DNA of 64,000 bases from Conexibacter sp. SYSU D00693 (GTDB taxonomy: Bacteria; Actinomycetota; Thermoleophilia; Solirubrobacterales; Solirubrobacteraceae), in assembly GCF_017084525.1 (NCBI RefSeq), contig NZ_CP070950.1:1178001-1242000 (forward strand), given 5' to 3'. Positions 49,975-59,980 of this stretch are shown here, piece by piece. The notes beneath the pieces are model-generated. The model saw only the letters and a program-made list of their open reading frames with translations, had not been told where the DNA came from and ran no database searches. The translations under genes were made by a program, and so were the position numbers. Within the stretch, counting starts at the first letter, position 1; each line of letters begins with the position of its first letter.

Positions 49975-51225
49975 TCAGGCCAGCTGCTCGGCGACGGCGG
50001 GCCGCGCGGGCGTGCGGGGTGCCACGACCCGGCGGCGCAGGCGCCGCAGCGGGAGGCGGCGCTCCATCGCGGGACGCTCGACGAGCGCGAAGGTGAGCGC
50101 GGCGAGCGGGATGGTGAGCGCCAGCGTCGCGCCGGCGTGCAGCGCGAAGTCGGTCCACAGCGGACGCCACGTCGCGCCCTTGAGGCTGAGGACGTCCCAC
50201 ACGCCGGCGTGCAGCAGGTAGATCGAGAGGCTGCGCTCCCCGACCCAGTGCAGCGGCTTGCGGTCCATGACCCGCCAGGCCCGCAGCCCGGCCCACTGCC
50301 AGACCAGCGGCGCCGCGACGAGGGTGCCGGCCACGAGCGCGCCCCACACCGCGCGGCTCTCGGCCGCCTCGGGGTGGAAGCCGGGGATGTCGTGCTTGGA
50401 GAGGTGGTAGCCGCCGAGCCCGACGACCGCGAGCCCGAGGAGGCCCAGCGCCAGGACGCGCGCCCGGCCAGGGTGGGCCCGCAGCGCGGGCCGGGCCACC
50501 TGCTCGACGGCGGCGAGCGCGACGCCCGGCAGGAAGAACATGAGCAGTGCCGGCAGCGCACGCTGGAACGTGATCGTCTGCGGGCCGAGCAGCCGGGAGG
50601 CGAAGGACAGCGCGAACAGCGCGGCGCACAGCCCGAGGACGATGCGCACGCGGGCGCTCGTCGAGCTCCAGCGCCGGGCCGCAAGCTGCGCGAGGGCCCA
50701 GCCGGCCACGGGCACGAGCAGGTAGAAGGTGAACTCGAGGCCCAGCGTCCACCCCTGCGCCATCCAGATCTGGGTGCCGAGGCCGCTGTGGTACTGCTGC
50801 TGCAGCGCCATCGCCGAGAGGATCTGGTCGAACGAGTCGCCGTAGGTGCTGTTGACCAGCGCGAAGAGCGCGAAGATGGCCCAGAACGCCGGGAAGATCC
50901 GCAGCGCCCGAGCGGTCAGGTAGCGCCGCGTCGACGGCCGCCGCTCGCCCCGCACGAACGCCGCCACCCACGGCCGGGCGATGAGGAACCCGGAGAGGAC
51001 GAAGAAGACGTAGAGGCTCAGGTCGAACAGGTTCATGACCGACCCGGGCGCGCCGTAGGTGCCGCCCAGCAGCCCCTGTCCCCCGCGCTGCACCGAGACG
51101 ATGTGCGCGCTGTGGTAGACGAGGATCAGCAGGCACGCGATGCCCCTGATCGGGTCGCCCAGCACGAAGCGCTCGCGCTCCGGGCGCGCAGCAGCGCCAT
51201 CCCCACCGAAGGTCCCCACCCCCAT
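49975..51225 (-). CDS. Acyltransferase family 3 (OafA-like) membrane protein
   Basis: A 416-residue integral membrane protein with ten or so helices. RGIACLLILVYHSAHI at about 26-41 carries the conserved Arg and His of family 3 acyltransferases, followed by FVLSGFLIARPW and RALRIFPAFWAIF. These enzymes O-acetylate or acylate sugars, lipids or cell-wall polymers. No glycan genes are adjacent. The C-terminus is basic and cytoplasmic. Confidence 0.88.
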   Translation of the reverse strand: MGVGTFGGDGAAARPERERFVLGDPIRGIACLLILVYHSAHIVSVQRGGQGLLGGTYGAPGSVMNLFDLSLYVFFVLSGFLIARPWVAAFVRGERRPSTRRYLTARALRIFPAFWAIFALFALVNSTYGDSFDQILSAMALQQQYHSGLGTQIWMAQGWTLGLEFTFYLLVPVAGWALAQLAARRWSSTSARVRIVLGLCAALFALSFASRLLGPQTITFQRALPALLMFFLPGVALAAVEQVARPALRAHPGRARVLALGLLGLAVVGLGGYHLSKHDIPGFHPEAAESRAVWGALVAGTLVAAPLVWQWAGLRAWRVMDRKPLHWVGERSLSIYLLHAGVWDVLSLKGATWRPLWTDFALHAGATLALTIPLAALTFALVERPAMERRLPLRRLRRRVVAPRTPARPAVAEQLA

Positions 51226-51341
51226 GACGTGCGACGGTATGACGCACCACTTGACGGTGTGTCCAAGGCACCGCCGACAGGTGGACCGGATGCGTCGAAC
51301 GGCGGTCAGCCGCTGCGGGTCGGGTGCCGATTACCCGGTGG

Positions 51342-51632
51342 ATGACCGTGACGGCCTACCGGCGCTTCTCGCGCTACGCCGTGCTGCAGCCGGCGCACCT
51401 GGCCGTCGGTCTCGCGGCGTGGTCCACCGACGTCCCAGCGGCCCCCGTCGTCCTGCTCTGGTTCGCGCTCGCCGTCGGGTCCATGTGGTCCGTCGGCCTG
51501 CTCCAGGCCGACCTCGAGGTCAACCCCGCGGTGGACGACCGCGCCCGCCGCTGCTGGCGCGTGGCCGCGGGGTGTGGCCTGCCGGTCCTGCCGGCCTACT
51601 GGCTGGTGCACGTCCGCCCGCGGCGACCCTAG
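51342..51632 (+). CDS. Small membrane protein of unknown function
   Basis: A 96-residue protein with two or three hydrophobic stretches (VLQPAHLAVGLAAWST; VVLLWFALAVGSMWSVGLL; LPVLPAYWLVHV). The ATG at 51342 follows GATTACCC closely and may be leaderless; a GTG 18 bases upstream is possible. It is not recognised. Codon use fits the genome. Confidence 0.55.
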   Translation: MTVTAYRRFSRYAVLQPAHLAVGLAAWSTDVPAAPVVLLWFALAVGSMWSVGLLQADLEVNPAVDDRARRCWRVAAGCGLPVLPAYWLVHVRPRRP

Positions 51633-51660
51633 GTGGGCCGCCCCCGGGCGTCGGGGTGGC

Positions 51661-52038
51661 TCAGTGCTGACCGCGGAGTGCGAGCACGTACGCGCCGCCC
51701 TGCTTCAGGCCCACGTTCGAGTCGATGCCGTCCCAGCCGTGCGTCACCGCGCGCCACGACGCGGTCAGGGACAGGTCACCGACCTTCACGACGTCCACCT
51801 CGGGGTTGCCCACGGGCACCGGGGTGCACAGCACCGGGACGAGCGTGTTCACGAGCGAGCAGCTGTTGGTCACCGCGCCGGCGACGCCGTCAGCGACGTC
51901 CGCGTCGACGACCTTCGCGCAGATGGTGTTCGCGCACGCGTAGGTCGCCGGCGGCACAGCCGCCTGCGCGGTGCCGGGAACCGCCACGGCCGCAGCCGCG
52001 AACGCCGCCGTGACCGTCGCTCGTGTGATCATCCTCAT
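51661..52038 (-). CDS. Small secreted Cys-containing protein
   Basis: A 125-residue protein with a signal peptide cleaved after GTAQA (about residue 22). The mature part has four Cys residues (ACANTIC, NSCSL, VLCTP) that could form two disulfides, and a C-terminal beta-rich part. The ATG at 52038 follows AAGGGGGACG, the same leader seen before the secreted gene at 54862. Possibly an extracellular structural or inhibitor protein; family not recognised. The 172 bases upstream hold no further gene. Confidence 0.65.
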   Translation of the reverse strand: MRMITRATVTAAFAAAAVAVPGTAQAAVPPATYACANTICAKVVDADVADGVAGAVTNSCSLVNTLVPVLCTPVPVGNPEVDVVKVGDLSLTASWRAVTHGWDGIDSNVGLKQGGAYVLALRGQH

Positions 52039-52210
52039 CCCCGCGTCCCCCTTGGTCGAGTCTGCTGCGACCGTCGCAGAATGCACCGCTTCCTAGGGGA
52101 TCGTGCGACGAGCGGCGCACGCGCAGCGTCGTCGAGGCCCGGTGCGGCACCCCGGCGGCGTCGCGGAGCTTGCGCGAGAGGGCGATCGACGCGCGAGGGC
52201 CCGAGAGTCG

Positions 52211-53551
52211 CTAGCCGGCGCGGCGGGCGATGGCGGCGCCCGACGCGCGCGCCCGCGTGAAGAGCACGACCGGGGCGCCGGAGGCCCCCGGCTCGAAGGC
52301 CACGGCGGCGTCCTCGTCAGCGTCCTCGGCGACGAGCTCGCCTGCCCCGAACGTCGCGGCGCCCGGAGCGCGGAGCGCCACGAACAGCGGCGACGGGCCG
52401 CCCTCGAGCGGCACGCCGGTCGCGTAGGGGACGGCGAACGTGCCGTCGGCGCGCGCGGCGACCTGGCCGACGACGCCGTCGGACGCGAGCTCCTGCGGCG
52501 CGGTGAACCGCGCGGCGGCGTCCTGCACGGAGACCCGCGCGGCCGTGACCGTGTTGGCGTCGCCCGGGGTGCCGGTCCCGACGTAGCGGCCCGAGAGCGT
52601 GTAGCCGAGGACCGTCGTGCCGTCGGGCGCGGCGGCGAGCGACGGCGGGCTGGGCTCGGTCGCCAGGGCGCCCGGCGCGGCGCGGTCGAGGATCGTCTGG
52701 CCGGCGAAGGTCGCGCGGCCGGCGGGCGCGACGTTCGTGCGCACCTCCGTCGGCTCGTTCTGCTCCTCGCCTCCGTCGTGCGTGGCCCAGGCGACCGTCG
52801 CCCGCCCCGTCGGCGCGATGACCGCCGCCGCGCTCGCGATGCCGAGCTGGTTGCCGACGGTCTGCACGCCGCCGAGGCTCCCGCCGGTCGTGCCGAGCCG
52901 CGCCTCGACCGTCCGGGTGCGCCCGGCGCCGAACACGTAGGCCAGCACGAAGCGCCCGCGGTCGTTGACCGAGACGGCGACCGACCGCACGGAGCCGCTG
53001 CCGCGCACGACCCGCGGGGTCGTGAAGCGCGAGGCGCCGGCCCGGCGCGTCGAGAGCCAGAGGCGCGTCGAGCCGCCGCGCTCCTCGGCGAACGCGATGA
53101 TCGCGTGGCCGTTGGGCGAGACGGCGAGCTCGGCCTCGCCGGGACGCAGCTGGACGGTGCGCAGCCCGCGGACCGTCCCCACGGCCCCGGTGTCCTGGCG
53201 CCCGAAGGAGAACCCGAGGGCGGTGCGCTGCCCGACCGCCCGGCGGCGCAGGACGACGGTGCGCGTCTGCGCGTAGGGCAGCGGCCCGTCCTCGACGCTC
53301 TGGACGTCGCGCGACGCCGTGACCACGGGCTGCTGCCCGGCGCGCAGACTCAGCAGGCGCGTGGAACCCGGCCCGAAGCCGAAGGTCGCGACGCCGGTCG
53401 AGCCGGTGCCGAAGGCGAGCGCGGGCTGGCGCACCGCGGCGTCGGAGACCACCTGCGGCGCGGTCCACGGCGGGGCGGCCGCTGCGGGGGCGGCCAGCAC
53501 CCCGAGCCCGGCTGCGGCGGCGAGGGTCGGAAGGGCGTGTCGAAGCTCCAT
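52211..53551 (-). CDS. Secreted propeller-like protein, paralog of the 21010-22848 product
   Basis: A 446-residue exported protein with signal peptide (cleavage near PAAAA at about 26) and repeated beta modules. The first module PPWTAPQVVSDAAVRQPALA matches the WTAPQVV module of the longer protein at 21010-22848, and both lack enzymatic motifs, so they look like paralogs; this one lacks the C-terminal Ig-like part. Probably extracellular, function unknown. Confidence 0.7.
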   Translation of the reverse strand: MELRHALPTLAAAAGLGVLAAPAAAAPPWTAPQVVSDAAVRQPALAFGTGSTGVATFGFGPGSTRLLSLRAGQQPVVTASRDVQSVEDGPLPYAQTRTVVLRRRAVGQRTALGFSFGRQDTGAVGTVRGLRTVQLRPGEAELAVSPNGHAIIAFAEERGGSTRLWLSTRRAGASRFTTPRVVRGSGSVRSVAVSVNDRGRFVLAYVFGAGRTRTVEARLGTTGGSLGGVQTVGNQLGIASAAAVIAPTGRATVAWATHDGGEEQNEPTEVRTNVAPAGRATFAGQTILDRAAPGALATEPSPPSLAAAPDGTTVLGYTLSGRYVGTGTPGDANTVTAARVSVQDAAARFTAPQELASDGVVGQVAARADGTFAVPYATGVPLEGGPSPLFVALRAPGAATFGAGELVAEDADEDAAVAFEPGASGAPVVLFTRARASGAAIARRAG

Positions 53552-53629
53552 GCCTCCCGAACGCGTGCCCGGCGTGCGCGGCGACGCACGCCGGGCGACC
53601 TCTCACGAACTCCTCACTGGTCGCGGGGC

Positions 53630-54862
53630 TCAGCCCAGCAGGCCCGCGCTGTCGCTGCTGGGCAGGTGCGCCGCGTCGCCGGCGAAGCGCGCGGTGACGC
53701 CGCCGGACACCAGCGCCTGCAGCCACCCGACCGTCGCGGTGCACGTCGCCACACCGGCGCGGTTCGTCGTGGCGGTGCACCCGGGCGCGCCTGCGCGCGT
53801 GCGGAAGACGACCGATCCGCCCGCCACGGGGCCGAAGCGGTCGGTGACCTTGGCCGTGAAGCGCAGCAGGCCGAGGGCCGGCGGGACGAAGCGCAGGAGC
53901 ACGGGGTCGACGTCCGTCGTGGTCGCGTGCACGGGCTGCACCGCGAGGTGGCGGCCGTCGGAGGCGTCCTCGGTGTTCGGGATGCGCGCGAGCGGCTGGT
54001 CAGGACCGGCCAGGGCGTTGAACCGGAACAGGCCCTGGGTGGGCTGGCCCCCGAGCGACCGGATCGCGCGCACGACGCCGCCGGAGGTCGGGGTCGTCTC
54101 CGGATCGCCGCTGACCCCGGCCACCACGCCGACGGGCGGGCCGGCCGGCGGCGCCATGCGCAGGACGTCGCCCGCCTGGCGGGTGAGCAACCATGCGGCC
54201 TCGGGCGCGAACGAGACGCCGCTCACGGTCGCGAGCCGAGGGACACCGCCGAAGACCGCGTCGACGGTCGGGGCGTAGCTCAACAGCGTGTCGACCGCAC
54301 TCTGGGTCACGAAGGCCAGACCGCCGGCAGTGCCGACGTCGAACGCCTGGGCGATGACGCCACCCCAGGGGCCGGCCTTGACGACGGCCGGCGCGGCGCC
54401 CGCCGTGAGCATCGTCCACCGCCACAGGACGGGCCGCGTGCTCACCTGCCCCGTCTCGGGGTCGACGCCGATCTCGCCCCCGATGCCGAGGACCGCCTCG
54501 CCGTCGACCGCCCAGCGCAGGTCCTCGAGCGACGCGAAGCCCGTGTGCGGCGTCGCGCTCACCGGCACCTGCATGAGCGTCCGCGCACCGGTCACGACGT
54601 CGTGGAGCGCGACCTTCCACTGCCCCTGGGCGTCCTTGGCCAGCAGCACGAGCCGGCGGCCGTCGGGGCTGAAGCCGCCGGGACGCTGCGTCCCGGCTCC
54701 GAGCCCGCGCTTGTCGGTCCCGTCGGGCCGGACGAGCTTGACCCCGCTCGCCGTGTCGTAGGCGATGTAGCCGTCGGCGTCGCCCGGCGGCGCAGCGCTC
54801 GCCGGCGCGGCCAGCGCCAGCGCGGTGATGGCTGCGAGCCCGCAGCCGATGGTCCTGCGCAT
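53630..54862 (-). CDS. Secreted TolB/WD40-like propeller protein with C-terminal Ig-like domain
   Basis: A 410-residue protein with signal peptide (cleavage after PASA, about residue 23). DGYIAYDTASGVKLVRPDG and GGFSPDGRRLVLLAKDAQG are typical TolB/WD40 blades; the C-terminal 90 residues (FTAKVTDRFGPVAGGSVVF ... GCTATTNRAGVATCTATVG) resemble a bacterial Ig-like domain with two Cys. The ATG at 54862 follows AAGGGGGACG. Part of a run of three secreted proteins on the same strand. Function unknown. Confidence 0.72.
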   Translation of the reverse strand: MRRTIGCGLAAITALALAAPASAAPPGDADGYIAYDTASGVKLVRPDGTDKRGLGAGTQRPGGFSPDGRRLVLLAKDAQGQWKVALHDVVTGARTLMQVPVSATPHTGFASLEDLRWAVDGEAVLGIGGEIGVDPETGQVSTRPVLWRWTMLTAGAAPAVVKAGPWGGVIAQAFDVGTAGGLAFVTQSAVDTLLSYAPTVDAVFGGVPRLATVSGVSFAPEAAWLLTRQAGDVLRMAPPAGPPVGVVAGVSGDPETTPTSGGVVRAIRSLGGQPTQGLFRFNALAGPDQPLARIPNTEDASDGRHLAVQPVHATTTDVDPVLLRFVPPALGLLRFTAKVTDRFGPVAGGSVVFRTRAGAPGCTATTNRAGVATCTATVGWLQALVSGGVTARFAGDAAHLPSSDSAGLLG

Positions 54863-54986
54863 CCCGACGTCCCCCTTCGTCCGATGTCCCTGCCGGGCGA
54901 GCGTAGACGAGCTCCGACGCTCCGGACGACCGGCGATCAGCCGCCCGTCTCCTCGCGGCACCGTCATCGATACGGTCCGGCGCCGC

Positions 54987-55385
54987 ATGAGCGACCCGAT
55001 CTTCCGCATGGTCTGCGTCCCCGGCGCCCTCCTCGGGACGCCCGAGGGCTGGGCCGCCGACCTGCTGACCGAGGGCGAGCTCGTCCTCGCCGCCGGCCCG
55101 GGCGGCCTCGAGGACGTCGACCGCGTCCTGCACGCGCTGGACTTCTGGACCGCGAAGGTCGTGCGCACCGAGGCCGACACGGCGACGCAGGAGCAGACCG
55201 TCATGGCCTACACGAGCCGCTACGCCCTCGTCTGGGTCGCGCCGAGCTTCAGCGACAAGGCCCGCGAGTGGGCGACCCGCCGCGGCCCGATGACCCTCCT
55301 CGTCGAGACCGACACGACGCTGCCCGACGCCGAGCGCTCGCGCATCGAGCGCTTCGTCGCGCTGCTCGGGCGCCAGGCCGAGTAG
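54987..55385 (+). CDS. Soluble protein of unknown function
   Basis: A 132-residue acidic protein without signal or membrane helix (MSDPIFRMVCVPGALLGTPE; GPMTLLVETDTTLPDAERS). Clean frame and typical codon use support it being real. GATACGGT lies about 17 bases before the ATG and may be the -10. No family recognised; it is divergent from the secreted-protein genes. Confidence 0.6.
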   Translation: MSDPIFRMVCVPGALLGTPEGWAADLLTEGELVLAAGPGGLEDVDRVLHALDFWTAKVVRTEADTATQEQTVMAYTSRYALVWVAPSFSDKAREWATRRGPMTLLVETDTTLPDAERSRIERFVALLGRQAE

Positions 55386-55403
55386 CGCGCGGATCGCCGT
55401 GGC

Positions 55404-55871
55404 TCAGCGGCGCTGACCCTGGACGAGGTCCTCGGCCGTGAGCCGCGTCACCCGTGGGTCGGGTGCCAGCCGTGCCGTCCACGCGACCTTCCCGTTCTTG
55501 CCGACGTGCTCCAGGGCGACCTCGACGGGCATCTCCAGCGCCTCCTGCGGCGCGTAGTCGAAGGAGAGCCGGATGGCGAGCAGGACGTCGCAGGGCTCGG
55601 TGACGGCGCCGATGATCGTGCGGGGCCGCTCGGGCGTCGCGCGCAGCGTCTTCACCTGCACGCGGCGCCCCCGCTGGTCGACGAGGTCGTAGCCCGGCGT
55701 GAACGCGTCGGCCAGGTCCACGCCGTAGTAGCGGGCGGCGATCTGCTCGCCGAGGTCACCGACGAGCACCCGGCTGCGCACGACGCCCAGCTCGATGAGC
55801 TCTCCGATCGCCGCGTGGCGCTCGCGCTCGGCCGCGCGCAGGCGCGCCATCGCCCGGTCGACTGCATCCAC
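55404..55871 (-). CDS. Possible PD-(D/E)XK nuclease-like protein
   Basis: A 155-residue protein: N-terminal helix (residues 1-35), then GDLGEQIAARYYGVDLADAF, YDLVDQRGRRVQVKTLRATP, which has the Glu ... Asp ... Gln-x-Lys layout of PD-(D/E)XK nuclease folds (E43, D62 and QVK around 72-74). A Gln in place of the usual Glu/Asp is tolerated in some families. The start is a GTG at 55871. No methylase or other defence gene adjoins. Role unknown; DNA or RNA cleavage is only suggested. Confidence 0.5.
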   Translation of the reverse strand: MDAVDRAMARLRAAERERHAAIGELIELGVVRSRVLVGDLGEQIAARYYGVDLADAFTPGYDLVDQRGRRVQVKTLRATPERPRTIIGAVTEPCDVLLAIRLSFDYAPQEALEMPVEVALEHVGKNGKVAWTARLAPDPRVTRLTAEDLVQGQRR

Positions 55872-55898
55872 GCCGCGAGACCTACCCAGAAACGCGAA

Positions 55899-55921
55899 GA
55901 CCCCGGTAGAGGCCCGGGGTC
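55899..55921 (-). terminator. Terminator after tRNA-Glu
   Basis: GACCCCGG/CCGGGGTC with a seven-base loop lies eight bases past the 3' end of the tRNA on the minus strand, followed by TTCGCGTTTCT. Confidence 0.75.
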
Positions 55922-55928
55922 ATCGCAG

Positions 55929-56001
55929 TACCGCCACGGGGATTCGAACCCCGGTTTCCGCCGTGAGAGGGCGGCGTCCTAGTCCCCTAGACGATGGCGG
56001 C
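55929..56001 (-). tRNA. tRNA-Glu (anticodon CTC)
   Basis: A 73-base cloverleaf on the minus strand: acceptor stem GCCGCCA with TGGCGGT (one G-U pair), T arm GGGGTTCGAATCCCC and an anticodon stem CCGCC/GGCGG whose loop CTCTCAC has CTC at positions 34-36. The 3' CCA is not encoded. Confidence 0.96.
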
Positions 56002-56082
56002 AGGACGGCGGTCAGCGTAGCAAAGGGGCGCCGCCGTCTGAGGGGTCGTGGAGCGCGCGCAGGCGCTACAGTGCTGCGTCCC

Positions 56083-57645
<1,563 letters not shown>

Positions 57646-57649
<4 letters not shown>

Positions 57650-57798
57650 GCTGGGGCGGGCTCGGGCTCGCGCTCGGGCAGCGGCTCGCCCGCCGGCGCG
57701 GGCTCGTCGTGCGCCGGCTCGCGAACCGGCTCAGGCAGGCGCAGGGGCTCCACCCGGATGCGCCGCGACGGGCCCGGCAGGTCCAGCAGCTGCGGCAC
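57646..57798 (-). CDS. Possible small Pro/Glu-rich protein
   Basis: A 50-residue frame rich in Pro, Glu and Arg (LRLPEPVREPAHDEPAPAGE) whose TGA overlaps the GTG of the three-domain gene (GTGA). The coupling is the only support; composition is low-complexity and it could be chance. Start taken at a GTG; a TTG further upstream at 57861 is also open. Confidence 0.35.
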
Positions 57799-57902
57799 GG
57801 GGACGAGCCTACGACCGCGCCCGGACGGCGTCCGTGTGCGGTCGGTCCACCCCCGTTTCAACCGCTCGCCAGGTGGAACCCCAGACCTCGACGATCCTGC
57901 TG

Positions 57903-58301
57903 ATGACGATGCTCGAGGTCGACATCCACCGTGACGCGACGGCGCCTGCCATGGCGCGCCGGGCCGTCGAGCGCCTGGGCGCCCAGCTCGAGCCCGAGGT
58001 CGTCCCCGACGTGAAGCTCCTCGTCTCGGAGATCGTCACGAACTCGGTGAAGTACGGCGGCGTGGGCGACGTGCGCCTCGTCATGGCCTCCGACCACCCG
58101 CGCCACGTGCGCGTCGAGGTCGTCGACCAGGGCGTCGGCTTCACCCCCGTCGCGCGCGACCGGCCCAAGACCGACGTCGGAGGCTGGGGCCTGCACCTCG
58201 TCGAGGCGCTCTCCCAGCGCTGGGGCGTGCACGAGGGCTCGACCCACGTCTGGTTCGAGATCGACCGTCGCGCCGCGCGCGACGGCCACGAGACCGGCTA
58301 G
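57903..58301 (+). CDS. RsbW/SpoIIAB-like ATP-binding protein (anti-sigma factor type)
   Basis: A 132-residue GHKL-fold protein: the N-box KLLVSEIVTNSVKYGG (about 41-56), G1 box EVVDQGVGFTP and G2 box GGWGLHLVEALSQRWGV. Stand-alone HATPase_c proteins of this kind phosphorylate anti-anti-sigma factors and hold sigma factors inactive. No sigma factor or antagonist gene is adjacent. The start is uncertain: ATGs at 57903 and 57909 and an upstream GTG are possible. Its stop overlaps that of the next gene. Confidence 0.82.
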   Translation: MTMLEVDIHRDATAPAMARRAVERLGAQLEPEVVPDVKLLVSEIVTNSVKYGGVGDVRLVMASDHPRHVRVEVVDQGVGFTPVARDRPKTDVGGWGLHLVEALSQRWGVHEGSTHVWFEIDRRAARDGHETG

Positions 58302-58531
58302 CCGTCGAGCCGGCCGCCGAGCTGCGCGCGCAGCGAGGCGATCTCGGTGACCGCGAGCCCGACGAGCGTCGAGCGGACGTCGGCGATCTCCTGACGGAGG
58401 TCGGCCATGTACATCGGGTCGTGGTCCAGGCCGCACAGCCCGGCGAGCGCCCGCTCGCTCTCGAGCACCTGGAGGTGCTCGCGAGCAGCCTGGGCGGTGT
58501 CGATGCCCTCGGTGACGCTGCTGCCGATCAT
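58298..58531 (-). CDS. Small helical protein of unknown function
   Basis: A 77-residue protein predicted as two long amphipathic helices (AAREHLQVLESERALAGLCG; LRQEIADVRSTLVGLAVTEI), which may pair as a coiled coil. It converges on the RsbW-like gene with overlapping stops (CTAG). Family not recognised; composition looks coding. Confidence 0.55.
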   Translation of the reverse strand: MIGSSVTEGIDTAQAAREHLQVLESERALAGLCGLDHDPMYMADLRQEIADVRSTLVGLAVTEIASLRAQLGGRLDG

Positions 58532-58616
58532 GTGGAGGATCGTCGTCCCCGGCGCGGGCCCGGCACATGCGGCAGGCAGGCGAGCGCGGCGTACGGCCAC
58601 CCGCACCGCCCTGGCG

Positions 58617-58638
58617 GGGCCGCCACCGACGGCGGTCC
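58617..58638 (-). terminator. Hairpin after the CNNM/CorC gene
   Basis: GGGCCGCC/GGCGGTCC arms (one G-U pair) with a six-base loop, nine bases past the stop on the minus strand. Confidence 0.45.
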
Positions 58639-58646
58639 GGGCCGCC

Positions 58647-59915
58647 TCAGCGGTCGGCGCCCGCGGGGACGACGCGGACCGCCGCGATGCGCACGCCGTC
58701 GAGCTCCTCGACCGCCAGGCGCGTCCCCCCGAGGCGGACCTCGTCGCCCAGCTCGGGCCGCCGCCCCAGCGCCTCGAAGACCACGCCACCGGTGGTGCGC
58801 GCGCTCGTCGGCGGGAGCTCGACGCCGGCCCGCGCCAGCTCGCGGACGGGCAGCGAGCCGGGCACCCGCAGCACGCCGCCGTCGAGCTCCTCGACCGGCG
58901 ACGCGGCGACGTCGTACTCGTCCTCGATCTCGCCGACGAGCTGCTCGATGAGGTCCTCGAGGGTGACGATGCCCGCGACGCCGCCGTACTCGTCGACGAC
59001 GACGGCCAGCTGCAGCCGCCGCGCGCGCAGCTCGTCGAGCAGCTCGCGCAGCGGCTTGCCCTCGGGGACGACGTGCGCCGGGCTCGCGGCGTCGCCGATC
59101 GTGCGCGCCGGCGACGTCCGCGCCGCCGCCACCAGCTCGCGCACGTGGACCACGCCGACGAGCCGGTCCAGCGACCCGCGGCCCACCGGGTAGCGGCTGT
59201 GGGGCTCCGCGACCATCCGCTCCAGCCCCTCCTCCACCGTCGCGTCCGCGTCGAGCCACGCGACCTCGGAGGCGGGGACGATCGCGTCGCGCACGTCGCG
59301 CTCGCCGAAGTCCAGGACGTTGTGCAGCAACGTCTCCTGCTCCTCGGGGATGACGCCCGAGCCCTCGGCCTCGTCGACGAGCTGGCGCAGCTCGTCGGCG
59401 CTGCGGATCGTCTCGCCCGCGACGACCTCGCGGATCCCGAACGGCCGCAGCAGCAGCTGCGCGGCCCCCTGCAGGACCCACACCGCCGGGCGGAAGAGGA
59501 CCGACAGCGCCTCGATGGGCCGGGCCACGAGCATCGCGAGCGTCTCCGCGCGGTCGAGCGTCAGCGCCTTGGGCACGAGCTCGCCGAGCACGACGGACAG
59601 GAACGTCACCACGCCGAAGGAGAGGACGAACGCGGCCCAGTGGGGCAGCGCGTCGCCGATGACCTCGCGCACGAGCGGTTCGCCCAGCGCACCGGTGAGG
59701 ATCCCCAGCGCCGTGATCCCGACCTGCACCGTCGAGATCACGCGCACGGGGTCGTCCATGAGCCGCAGCGCGGCCTGCGCCCGCGCGCTCCCTGCTTCCG
59801 CACGGCCCGTGAGACCCGCGCGACGCGCCGTGACCACCGCGTACTCGCCGACGACGAAGAAGGCGTTGGCGCCGACGAGCGCGAGCACGGCCAGCAGCCG
59901 CAGGAGGTCGTCCAT
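58647..59915 (-). CDS. CNNM/CorC-family transporter-associated protein (DUF21-CBS-CorC)
   Basis: A 422-residue protein with an N-terminal CNNM (DUF21) transmembrane domain (about 1-180, three to four helices, FFVVGEYAVVTARRAGLTG and GELVPKALTLDRAE), a CBS pair (about 200-320, RDAIVPASEVAWLDAD, QLAVVVDEYGGVAGIVTLED) and a C-terminal CorC_HlyC domain (about 345-420). The family is linked to magnesium and cobalt efflux. The ATG at 59915 gives the usual short N-terminus. Confidence 0.92.
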   Translation of the reverse strand: MDDLLRLLAVLALVGANAFFVVGEYAVVTARRAGLTGRAEAGSARAQAALRLMDDPVRVISTVQVGITALGILTGALGEPLVREVIGDALPHWAAFVLSFGVVTFLSVVLGELVPKALTLDRAETLAMLVARPIEALSVLFRPAVWVLQGAAQLLLRPFGIREVVAGETIRSADELRQLVDEAEGSGVIPEEQETLLHNVLDFGERDVRDAIVPASEVAWLDADATVEEGLERMVAEPHSRYPVGRGSLDRLVGVVHVRELVAAARTSPARTIGDAASPAHVVPEGKPLRELLDELRARRLQLAVVVDEYGGVAGIVTLEDLIEQLVGEIEDEYDVAASPVEELDGGVLRVPGSLPVRELARAGVELPPTSARTTGGVVFEALGRRPELGDEVRLGGTRLAVEELDGVRIAAVRVVPAGADR

Positions 59916-59980
59916 CGCCCCGGAGGCTAGGGCGTCGCCGCTCGCCCCCACGGCACCCGCGGACTAGGCTGGCGCTCCTC

